NCBI GenBank assembly: GCA_020137815.1
Contig: CM035352.1
Location: 7,918,905 to 7,982,904 of the forward strand
Direction of reading: 5' to 3'
DNA from: Hormiphora californensis
Taxonomy: Eukaryota > Ctenophora > Tentaculata > Cydippida > Pleurobrachiidae
DNA length: 64,000 bases
In this document: positions 42,802 to 52,741 of the stretch, piece by piece
Position numbering within the stretch: position 1 is the first letter of the stretch
How the letters are laid out: each line of letters starts with the position of its first letter
Notes under the pieces: model-generated
Seen by the model: only the letters and a program-made list of their open reading frames with translations
What the model was told of the DNA's origin: nothing
Database searches by the model: none
Program-made: the position numbers and the translations under genes

Positions 42802-43342
42802 CAGGGTGTGAACTGCATGTCGTGTTTGCTAGTCGCGAGCGCGCTTGCGAGACAAGCAAACACGTCAAGGTTCATTAACAAGCATGCTGCTCAGTCATTT
42901 TAGATTTAATACACAATGTAAGGATACCATGTAATAGGTGAGACTCTTGCCGTCACCCTCGTTCAAGTCCCGTGAAAAACGGAGCAGTACACGCAAACTG
43001 ATGCCCATTTTCCTCGCGTGACCCCGATTCAGCAGTTTGAGACACCAACTCTTTAGGGGGCCATATCTCAGGAACCAGACAAGATAGGAAAAATCGCCGT
43101 CTAATGAGGCGTACAGTTTTCAATCTAGTTTACCACTGTACCGGCCGTTTCACTCTCCGACCTAAAACAAAAATCGCAACCCCACAAAACTTCAAAATAA
43201 TGAAATTCGCATCTCGCATGTCGTGTTGCATGTCGTGTCATGTTATTGACGCGCTCGCGTTCAACTCTCACACAGCAGCTGCAGAACATGGCGGGAAACA
43301 TCGAGGAGTAGAGAGAGGGTCGGTGCCGAATCAAATTATTTC
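42802..43342. other. Intergenic, no gene recognised
   Basis: Mixed-composition sequence with CG-rich words (CGCGAGCGCGC near 42835, GACGCGCTCGCG near 43248). No family motif was seen. Confidence 0.45.
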
Positions 43343-43344
43343 TT

Positions 43345-44490
43345 GATCTTGATCTACTCCATCTCTCAGCTATCCTACCCCTCATCAACTCGATCTCTCA
43401 GCTACCCTACCCCTCATCTACTCCATCTTTCAGCTACCCTACCCCTCATCTACTCCATCTTTCAGCTACCCTACCCCTTATCTAGTCCATCTCTCAGCTA
43501 CCCTACCCCTCATCTACTCCATCTTTCAGCTACCCTACCCCTCATCTACTCCATCTTTCAGCTACCCTACCCCTTATCAGTTATCTAGTCCATCTCTCAG
43601 CTACCCTACTCCTCATTTACTCCATCTCTCAGCTTACCTACCTCCCATTTACTCCATATCTCAGCTTCCCTACCTGCCATTTACTCCATCTCTCAGATAC
43701 CCTACCTCCCATTTACTCCATCTCTCAGCTTACCTACCTCCCATTTACTCCATCTCTCAGCTTCCCTACCTCCCATTCACTCCATCTCTCAGCTTCCCTA
43801 CCTCCCATTTACTCCATCTCTCAGCTACCCTACCTCCCATTCACTCCATCTCTCAGCTACCCTACCTCCCATTTACTCCATCTCTCAGCTTCCCTACCTC
43901 CCATTTACTCCATCCCTCAGCTTCCCTACCTCCCATTTACTCCATCCTTGCCTCCCATTTACTCCATCTCTCAGCTACCCTACCTCCCATTCACTCCATC
44001 TCTCAACTACCCTACCTCCCATTTACTCCATCTCTCAGCTTCCCTACCTCCCATTTACTCCATCTCTCAGCTTCCCTACCTCCCATTTACTCCATCCCTC
44101 AGCTTCCCTACCTCCCATTTACTCCATCTCTCAGCTTCCCTACCTCCCATCTACTCCATCTCTCAGCTACCCTACCTCCCATTTACTTCATCTCTCAGCT
44201 TCCCTACCTCCCATTTACTCCATCTCTCAAGTCTCAGCTTCCCTACCTCCCATTTACTCCATCCCTCAGCTTCCCTACCTCCCATTTACTCCATCTCTCA
44301 GCTTCCCTACCTCCCATTTACTCCATCTCTCAGCTTACCTACCTCCCATTTACTCCATATCTCAGCTCCCCTACCCCCATTCCTTAATTCCCATCTTTTT
44401 CCCAATTTTCCCCTACCTCCCCTTTACCCCATCTCTCAGCTTACCTACCTCCCCTTTTTCATCTCTCAGTCCCCACCTCCCCTTTCTCTG
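43345..44490. repeat. About 30-bp minisatellite (CCATCTCTCAGCTTCCCTAC type)
   Basis: About 38 imperfect units, roughly 1.1 kb, with three blocks that differ at single positions (CCCCTCAT, CCTCCCATT, CCCTTAT types). This is consistent with growth by unequal exchange or slippage. Open frames over it are artefacts. It separates the two LINE copies. Confidence 0.95.
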
Positions 44491-44515
44491 ATAGGTTAGG
44501 TGCGAGAAATAGCAG

Positions 44516-45230
44516 GCGACTCTACCAGGGTAAAGGAATTGTTTCAGAATTTGGCCGAGGCACCTGTTTTGGTGGAGGTTGATAGACTGGGGAGGAGGCG
44601 TGAAGAGCATGTGCGTCCTGTTCGTGTGGTATTGAGGAGCAGGGAAGTAGCTAGGACTATTTTGGGCAAATCTGCTCAGCTGAGGGACTCCGATACTCAT
44701 CAGTCTGTATACATTTCCCCAGACAGAACTCTAGAAGAAAGGGCTGAAAGGAGGGATCTTGTTGCCAGAATGAGAGAGAAGAGGGAGAGAGAGCCAGAGA
44801 AGGTTTTTAGAATCAGGAAGAGACTGAGCTGCTATATCGTGTATGTTCGCTTGGGTGAGAATGAGAACGAGAGAGGGAGACATGAGCTTTGATATAATAC
44901 CACTACATATTCACTTCATTTTACAGAATTTCTATAATTATTACCATTATTACCTTTGAAGTGTGAAACATATTGTTCGGACACGGTGGGTACCAGGGTG
45001 GGGCATTCTGGTAAACGCACACAAAAGACCTTACCCGTCTTCGTGTTATTAGCCTTGATGCGTCACCCTGTATCCCCACCCAGTTTTGTCCAGTGTGGCT
45101 GGTTTTCTTGACATTATATATTTAATTTCGGCACATGCCACTGCCAGCGGCAGTTTTGATTGATTGATTGATTGATTTGCATTTCTCGACCCTATCTCAC
45201 CACCCTCTGGGTTAGAAAATGGTCCAATAT
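44516..45230 (+). mobile_element. LINE ORF1 element, copy 2 (5'-truncated)
   Basis: Repeats 42035-42801 with very few changes and one deletion of about 50 bases at the end of the ORF (after AGAATCAGGA, between short direct repeats). The 5' end is cut inside the RRM-like region. This is either a 5'-truncated insertion or a segmental copy of the first element. Confidence 0.8.
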
Positions 45231-45357
45231 ATTCCCCGAGACACTGATAACAACAAAGAAATTACAACTGAATAAAGGATGGTAATTGTGAATTTCTCTT
45301 TAAAAAAACAATAAAACACCTCCTAAAACAAAGGTCCCACACCATCTCTATTACAGT

Positions 45358-47623
45358 CTATAGCTCGCTTTTAAAGGGGTAGTTGATATGTCCCCCGAAG
45401 TGCTTCACTCCACAGGTCCTGTATCCAGGAGCAGGGAAATCCTTGGAAATGTCACTCAACTTATCGACCTCCTCAGAGGACAGAGAGAAGCCAGTTACTG
45501 CCAGATTCTCAACGATTCGAGAGGGAGTGACACTCTTGGGAATCACAGCGTTACCTGACGGAATGAGAATGTAAATTATATACATAATTAGATGATCAAG
45601 AGGGGTACCAAATATTCATACTATTCTCAAGTAGCCCACATAACAGGTGATTTATTAGAAGAACACTCTTTTGTGTTCAGTAACCAGAGACCTCATTAAG
45701 TAGTAGTAAATGGCTAGAAACAATAAGACATGATAAATGTTGCAGTAGACATGAGATGGTGTGGCCATATGGAGGAGAGTGTGAGAGATAGAGTTGCTCG
45801 ACCCTCTCTCTCTAATTGCGAACAAAGAAGGACGTTTGAAACAAAGATAACAGGAGTAACTTGATACTGTTAACTGTAAAAATGAACAATTCAAGAAGTC
45901 CTCGACACTCAAACGTAGGTTCTGGTTATACCTTGATTGACCCTCTCTCACCACGCCCCATGTTAGAACCTATAACAATTAACGTACCCTTATCCACCTG
46001 GTACCGGATTAGTACTTGTCCTGGTGTCACACTATGTGCCTCAGCAATACCCTTCACAACCTCATTCTCCAGCAGGTTCTTCTGTTCTGGCCTCCTGAAC
46101 TTGCTGCCAGGGTTCGCTGAAATGGGAGATGTTGGAAACATTGGGATGTGGTGACTTGGGCGGTATTGGGATGCATTGGGACTGGCTGGTAACGAAATTA
46201 CCCCTAAATAGGGCATTGCGATAGTAAGGCACGTTTTAGCGTGCCCACAATGTAGGGGTAATTGCGTTACCAAGGGGACTGGGCGGTATTGGGAGAGTTG
46301 GATAAAATAGTAGGGATAAATGAAAAATCCCGTATCTCCCCGACACTGTTTCAGTTCTAGCAATCATTACCTAGAGGGCTGTATGCTACAAAAGCGATGC
46401 CCATTCTTCTTACAGTACTCGAGCAGCCCAAGGTTAGGGAGCTGGGGGTGGGATTCAACTTGCAGACAGGCTGGCTTTATCCTGCAGTCGGTAACAATTG
46501 ACTCAATCTGAAACGTGCTGTAATCAGTTGCCTTGCTCGACCTCATTTCACCGCGCCCCGGCATATGTAAAGGAGGATTAAAACGTAACAAGTAGAAGGG
46601 ATGGTGGTGAAACAAAGCTAAAAGTTGCTAAATTTGCTAATTTGTTAGTGTAATGATTAGGATAAGGTAGAAAAAGATAGGTAGGCGGCATTGTCCCAAT
46701 TCAACCGGTCATTGGCCATCTGTTTCCGGTCTACATTTGCTGTGTACCTATTGCCCCTCTATCCCCCTGTATGTTTACCTGTTCTATATTGAAGTTTGAG
46801 AGACCGATATTTTTACATTTCCCCTCATCCACGAGTTTCTCCATCTCAGTCCAGACTTGGGCAAATGTTGGGTTGCTGGGGTCGGGGATGCACTTTCCTT
46901 CATCATCAAGGGGGAAGAGACCCTTCTCGTGCTCTGGGTGAAGGTGCATGGGCCAGTGAATCAGGTAGAGATCCAAGTAGTCCAGTTGGAGGTCAGAGAG
47001 GGTCTTGGCACAGGCTGCAGCAACCTGATAGAAAGGGTGTTAGAACTTAGAAAAGGATGATCGATATAATATTCACAAAACTCAAACTATAAAATCTGAT
47101 TAACTGCTGAATCAAAAGTCATCTTTCACTCATGGGCCCTTGTGCATAAGGTCCCCAACTGCAGGGGTTCACGCCCATGGCAACCACTCTTCAGTCTTCA
47201 ATCAAATCAAACAAAAAAGCTTACCTTGTCGGGACGCTGGTTGGTGCACCATAGTTTGCTAGTAACAAACACTTCCTCTCGCTTCACCTCCCCAGCAGAG
47301 AACACCTTGTTAAAGGCAGCCCCAACCTAAAACATGAGGGGTAATACACATGAGACAATAAGAGTGGTTTACATATAATATTGGTTCCCCTTACACCTGT
47401 TAAAACAATATTCCATTTATACTTGAACTAGAGGTAACCAGTGTCCTCTAAGTGGTTTTACCTCTTCCTCGTTGCAGTACACCATGGCACAATCAATGTG
47501 TTTGTAGTTGTTATTCAGGGCATGTTCCACGGCAGCCCCAACCACACCAGGGTCACTCTGCCAGGTTCCCAGACCCACAACGGGCATGTCACTAACTCCA
47601 CATTGAATCGTTGGCATTGCCAT
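45358..47623 (-). CDS. Aldo-keto reductase (AKR1-like)
   Basis: A cytosolic NADPH-dependent oxidoreductase that reduces aldehydes and ketones. Six exons in phase: 47623-47462, 47326-47225, 47024-46779, 46507-46371, 46116-45988, 45554-45358, giving about 324 residues, the normal AKR1 length. The catalytic tetrad is visible: Asp and Tyr in [13 protein letters not shown], Lys in VTSKLW, His in LIHWPMH. Family signatures GLGTWQSDP at the start, GLSNFNIEQ and QVESHPQLP in the middle, and [13 protein letters not shown] (cofactor phosphate-binding) near the end are all present. In the fourth exon the conserved [14 protein letters not shown] block is broken by one extra C at about 46400, which shifts the last 12 codons before the exon end; correct phase returns at the next exon. 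This is probably a consensus error. The start is the first Met ([19 protein letters not shown]). Confidence 0.9.
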
Positions 47624-49048
47624 GGCAGATGAGGAGGTGCTATTAATGGGACAGTTATAATTAATTGGTTACACTGGCGAGTGGCTTTTTTTGTCTATTA
47701 AAGTGTGCTCTCAGCTTTTTGAAGTTAGAAGGGCCTGAACCCTTCACCTCACCTGGTGCTTGTCAGTCAATCAATCAAAACTAAGCTCGTTGGCAGGGTG
47801 CCACTTTTAAAAAAGCAATAAAAAGTAATAAAACAAATGAGCATAGATAGAAAACTAGGCTTCCAATGACCGTACCGTTTAACTAACACTGTCGAAAGTG
47901 TCCGCTTGGATGTTTCTGACCGTATTGTGTAGAGTGACCTAGACAAAGCATGTACTGACATCCGTCTTGCACCGACCAACATTGGCAAATCCCTACAGTA
48001 CACTAAGCTATTGCTTTGTTATGGGGTAAAAAACACGTACGCCGGAGCAAAAACGAACACAAATTTGCAAGCCGCACTCGATTTTGCTCAGACGCGCAAA
48101 TAATGTATTCGCTGCAAGTTTAAGCGCGCGTCGCCGTTTCAGTGCAGCAGCTTTTTTGAAAGATTTTTTGAAAGATTTTCACTTTGTCCTGGAATCTCCT
48201 GGGGCCTCGGCCCTCGGTAGTCGGCTGCTGAAAAGTGATGCAAATTGGTGTTGGGTTACTTAAATCTGTGTGCCTTCCAGGGCAAAGTTAAAATCTTGGT
48301 GCCTTCCATCGATTTTGGCGGTCGAGACGGGTTAGGGCTGCCCGCTAGGGTCTGGTTAGGGTTAGGTTTGGAGTTTATCAGTTAGCACTATCGATTTTAT
48401 ATCATATCATATCATTTAGTTTACTCAAATCGATGAGGGATCTTTCATCTTGTACCAATTCGTGTGCCATGAACCAGGGTAAACTTTTCAACACTACTTT
48501 AAACAAATTAATTTGAGTTCCTGAATGAAGCCGCAAGGCGAAAGCTAGAAACGACGACTTTTTCTACCCGTGTTCAACACCCTTCTTTACGGCGGCGCCC
48601 CTTCCTCTCCTAGTATCACACTAGAACGGAAGATCCACGTTCATTATGTCCCCCGCCAAGGTCACATACACACTGTGTGCTAAATCTCAAAGCGCTTTTA
48701 CTGCTCAGTCATCCGTAATAATACGCAAATATTTTAATATTCAATGATCCGTTAATGATGATTATAGTGGTTTACATGGTCAACACAATTCCATGTGGTG
48801 GCACAGTCTTCTAGAAATTTCTAGAATGGATGGTTCTATAAAAACAGGAAAACATTGCTGCATTGGGCAATTAGCTGTGATCCGAGTCAGTAGTGGGTGG
48901 TGACAGGCGGACATGCGTGTGTACTAATATATTAGATCATTCCTATGTTAATGTTTTTGAACAGTTGATAAAATCAACCCACCTCTCATTAGTAATACTG
49001 ATAGTAATTCTGATTCAGTATAGCAGTTCTCTAATGATTTGATGGCTC
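47624..49048. other. Intergenic between AKR and an unrecognised plus-strand gene
   Basis: No gene recognised. The AKR promoter (minus strand) should lie near 47630-47800. The rest is mixed-composition sequence with a few short AT-rich palindromes. Confidence 0.45.
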
Positions 49049-49841
49049 ATGATGTTACGAGTCAGTGAGGACAGTATAGTTCTCCTCAATTACTTTCTTG
49101 ATGATTTGCGGAGGGAATCCCTCAGCCGATCTACTGAGACAACGCGGCAAACACTCCTACAGATGGTAGGTGTAAAAGTGACCTGGTGTGTTTGTTATCG
49201 CGTTATTTCTAATATATGTTTATCAAAAATATTAAGTGTTATAGATATGAATTGAATGTGGGCTCACCAAGATGGAATGTGGGGGCCCCAGATTGTTTAA
49301 TAAAGGGGGCGCAGGTGTTAATTGTGAACGGCCTCACCTGCTGTTAATTAGTCAATTAGTTGAAGAGTGAAGTCATACTTGTTTCTAGACACAACTTCCT
49401 CCTTGACAAGTCAGTACTACATGTGTGTGCACTGCAGTGCAGTACTGGAGACAGGATAAATGTGCACTGAGATATTTGGGGCTGAAAATAGTAGAAAATC
49501 CCAAATTAATTAAACTCCTTGTTTCAGTTCTCGAGTGAAAGGTTTAGTAAGCGACTATCATTACCTACCGGCACTACACCCCCGCAATATACTCCCCAGC
49601 AACTCTACTCGCCTCTATCTTCTAGATCACCCTCCCCACTCCTTCCTTCCTCCCGACGTGTTTCGTTCCAAGGTATGTTTTAGCAGTAATAGACTAAGAG
49701 TGATGTAGAAGTATTATTGAAATTGATACCTCTCACTGTTTTTCGTTCCTATTTGTTTTAATTTCAAAACCAATTTGATAATATGTTACAGGATCGTCCG
49801 ATGGGTCAACTGTAGATGTTACCACAACTGATTCAGCCAAG
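49049..49841 (+). CDS. Unrecognised gene, three phased 5' exons
   Basis: Exons 49049-49165, 49528-49672 and 49792-49841 join in phase (0, 1, 0) at GT-AG borders and keep an open frame of about 104 codons. The protein starts MMLRVSEDSIVLLNYFLDDL, continues with a Ser/Pro/Tyr-rich segment (PTGTTPPQYTPQQLY, SRSPSPLLPSS) and then SSDGSTVDVTTTDSAK. I do not recognise the family. The frame would continue downstream past the hAT-like element. Exon-like pieces with AG acceptors at about 56353 (RVVGEAIEVLPADRS) and 58624 (AALGVIIGPFSNAMASL-stop) are possible continuations but could not be joined in phase. If they belong, the GPCR at 52.7-54.9 kb is nested on the opposite strand. Confidence 0.45.
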
Positions 49842-49970
49842 GTATTTTCAGCACCTAGAGAATAGAGATATCCATCAAATGATGCAATGCTTCTAGTTCT
49901 CATCTACATCAGGAAACGACCGAACCGGGATTTTTACCACCGAACCGAACCGAATCGGAAAAAAAATTTA

Positions 49971-50028
49971 CCGAACCGAACCGAACCGAACCGAACCGAA
50001 CCGAACCGAACCGAACCGAACCGAACCA
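49971..50028. repeat. (CCGAA)n array
   Basis: About 11 uninterrupted CCGAA pentamers at the left subterminal region of the hAT-like element; inverted partners lie at 52294-52345. Confidence 0.9.
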
Positions 50029-50838
50029 CAGCAAATTTTTCATATGCAAAGCTTTCTCTAAAAAGTCACGGAAAGCACCGATCAAGGTGTTGAGAATCAT
50101 TCTCTGAAATTTGATAAAAAAGTTTGGAAAATATTTCAAAGTCAATTTTGTGAAAAAATTTGATAATTTTGCGTACGAATCGTGATTAGAATCAGTGATG
50201 ATATCTGGAAATACTGTCGCTAATTAGACGATGGATCGTGTTACCCCTAAATTTCCTAATTAGATTCGATGTGGGTTCACGTACCAGCACAATTCATCTT
50301 GAACTGGCTAATTAGCAACATCACTCCCGCTTAGCATTGTCGATTCGAACCACGATTCGTACGCAAAAATTGACTTAGAAAATTTTCGAAATTTTTTTCA
50401 CAAAATTAAATGTTTTTCTAAAAATTCATGGAGAGCATCGATCAAGGTATTGAGAATCATTCCAAAAAATTTTGCGAAAAAAGTTTTGAAAAATTTTTCA
50501 AGTCAAAATTATGGTATACGAATCGTGTTTCGAATCGGCACTGCTAAGCGGGAGTTTTGTTTATAATTTGCGGGTTAGTGATGGATTTTGCTGATACGTG
50601 ATGCCTCTAATTAGACAATGAATCATGTCCCCCTAAATTTCCTAATTACACTTGATTGGGGAAGTAATTTTGATATCTCCTTCTGGTGATCAACACACAC
50701 ACACGCCCTCCGTACAACGGTTATATAGGGGAATCTCACACACACACGGGCAGATCTCGGTCAAGGAGAGATTAATTGATTATTCAGAATAAAGAGATCT
50801 GAGCAAGAATTAAATAGGGAAGAAAATCGAAAAATACT

Positions 50839-50912
50839 GGGTTCGACCGGGAATTGAACCAGGGACCTCCAGAGAGACGCGCTCGATGCTCTACCACTGA
50901 GCTACCGAACCC
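50839..50912 (-). tRNA. tRNA-like sequence, copy 1 (probably SINE-type, not functional)
   Basis: Read on the minus strand: GGGTTCGG at the 5' end pairs with TCGAACCC at the 3' end, with A-box-like TAGCTCAGTGG and B-box-like GGTTCAATTCC. The anticodon arm does not fold properly (no T at position 33, a mismatch in the stem) and the acceptor stem appears to have 8 pairs. I read it as a tRNA-derived pol III module rather than a decoding tRNA. Confidence 0.5.
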
Positions 50913-50923
50913 CTAAAAATACT

Positions 50924-50997
50924 GGGTTCGACCGGGAATTGAACCAGGGACCTCCAGAGAGACGCGCTCGATGCTCTACCACTGAGCTACCGAACCC
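50924..50997 (-). tRNA. tRNA-like sequence, copy 2
   Basis: Identical to copy 1, in tandem at a distance of 85 bases and in the same orientation. The same structural defects apply. Confidence 0.5.
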
Positions 50998-51044
50998 CTG
51001 TACAGATCGCATTTCTTCACACTATATTCAAGCACATGCCCTTA

Positions 51045-51838
51045 TAGTAGAGTCGATAACTACATCGACCTCTCCCAATTGTTCCAGTTTTTGTCACATC
51101 TGTTTGGAGCCTCGACACGACCTCTAAACAGGTGTTACTTTTTCACAAACTGTTTTCATCTTGGTGTAATCAGCAGTTGAAATGTTGCTAATCATAACAA
51201 AAACCTGACTAAATTTTTTTAACTTGGGGTAAAACCATGGGTGTCAAAAGTTAGCTCTAAGTCCCCTGAGTAACCATCCGGAGACTCTAAGAGATATTTC
51301 AAGCCGTTCTCCTGTAATCATTAATCCCGGTAGAGCACATATTTGAGTATGGACGTACGTGCAATTGCCTACAACCTCAACTTTAATGTATAACGTTAAT
51401 GTGCGTCTCTCTCTTTTCTCCCCCTTGAGAAAGAGTTATCTCGCGCGGCGCAACCGCACGTGCGGTTTTTCCAGAGAGAGTGAGAGACATACAATAACAT
51501 GTAAACAGCCTGCCAGCGCTCACGTACGTCCGCATTGTATTTTTTTCTCCACCGGGATTAATGATTACGGGAGAACGGCTTGAAATATCTCTTAGAGTCT
51601 CCGGATGGTTACTCAGGGGACCTAGAGCTAACTTTTGACACCCATGGTTTTACCCCAAGTTGAAAAAATTTAGTCAGGTTTTTGTTATGATTAGCAACAT
51701 TTCAACTGCTGATTACACCAAGATGAAAACAGTTTGTGAAAAAGTAACACCTGTTTAGAGGTCGTGTCGAGGCTCCAAACAGATGTGACAAAAAACTGGA
51801 ACAATTGGGAGAGGTCGATGTAGTTATCGACTCTACTA
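51045..51838. mobile_element. Long-TIR MITE (copy 2), 3-bp target duplication TTA
   Basis: Same element as 17566-18358, flanked by TTA (51042-51044, 51839-51841). The roughly 230-base core is inverted relative to copy 1 while the long terminal repeats look unchanged, as expected for a palindromic element. Nested in the hAT-like element. Confidence 0.85.
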
Positions 51839-52050
51839 TTAGCTAGACACCATGTGATAGAGGAAGTAATTTTGATATCTCCTTCTGGTGATCAACACAC
51901 ACACACGCCCTCCGTACAACGGTTATATAGGGGAATCTCACACACACACGGGCAGATCTCGGTCAAGGAGAGATTAATTGATTATTCAGAATAAAGAGAT
52001 CTGAGCAAGAATTAAATAGGGAAGAAAATCGAAAAATACTGGGTTCGACC

Positions 52051-52124
52051 GGGTTCGGTAGCTCAGTGGTAGAGCATCGAGCGCGTCTCTCTGGAGGTCC
52101 CTGGTTCAATTCCCGGTCGAACCC
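52051..52124 (+). tRNA. tRNA-like sequence, copy 3, at the centre of a hairpin
   Basis: The plus-strand copy of the same 74-base module. Its flanks are inverted repeats: 51987-52050 pairs with 52125-52178, so the module forms the loop end of a large hairpin. Confidence 0.55.
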
Positions 52125-52741
52125 AGTATTTTTCGATTTTCTTCCCTATTTAATTCTTGCTCAGATCTCTTTATTCTGGACACTTGATTGGGGATCATGT
52201 ATCAGCACAATCCATCTCGAACCCGCTAATTATCAACATCACTCCCGCTTAGCATTGCCGATTCGAAACACGATTCGTACGCAAAAATTGACTTGGTTCG
52301 GTTCGGTAAATTTTTTTTCCGATTCGGTTCGGTTCGGTTCGGTGGTAAAAATCCCGGTTCGGTCGTTTCCTGGTTCATACGGCAAAATTGACATTGAAAT
52401 CCATAAAAATTTTCGTGAAATAATTGACAAATGATGGCCGAAAAGCCCGATTTTTGGCCATTTTTTGAACAAAAAATTCGGTGATTCGGCCAAAATTTTC
52501 CACCGAACCGAACCACCGAAAAAACACCGAATCTCCGAACCGAACCGAACCGAATATTCGGTCTCCTGATCTACATATATGACAAAATCATACCAAAATT
52601 AAACAAACAGATTTTATGATAAACAAGTTTTCAATGAACAATAAAGCTAAATTCAGTTCTTTTCTTCAGTCTTTTCTGCACACACTTATGCTCAACAACA
52701 TTTTCATAATTATTCAAAATAAATCAGCTTGCACCGTTATT

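Larger units (their letters stand above)
49910..52568. mobile_element. hAT-like nonautonomous element with nested insertions
   Basis: Flanked by perfect 8-bp direct repeats ATCTACAT (49902-49909 and 52569-52576). The left end starts CAGGAAACGACCGAACC; the right end, read inward, is CAGGAGACCGAATATTCGG. CAG termini plus an 8-bp duplication are hAT features. Subterminal arrays of CCGAA occur on the left (49938-50027) and, inverted, on the right (52294-52365 and 52502-52556); in known hAT elements such subterminal repeats bind transposase. Inside are a long-TIR MITE (51045-51838), two 190-base direct repeats (about 50663-50850 and 51862-52050) and three tRNA-like sequences. No transposase is encoded. 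Confidence 0.8.

Noticed and set aside
15027-46407. Programmed +1 frameshifting as the cause of the broken frames
   Set aside because: The sites share no slippery sequence, stop context or downstream structure; isolated insertion errors are simpler.
50839-52124. Functional decoding tRNA or selenocysteine tRNA (8-pair acceptor stem)
   Set aside because: The anticodon arm does not fold, position 33 is not T, and there is no long variable arm.
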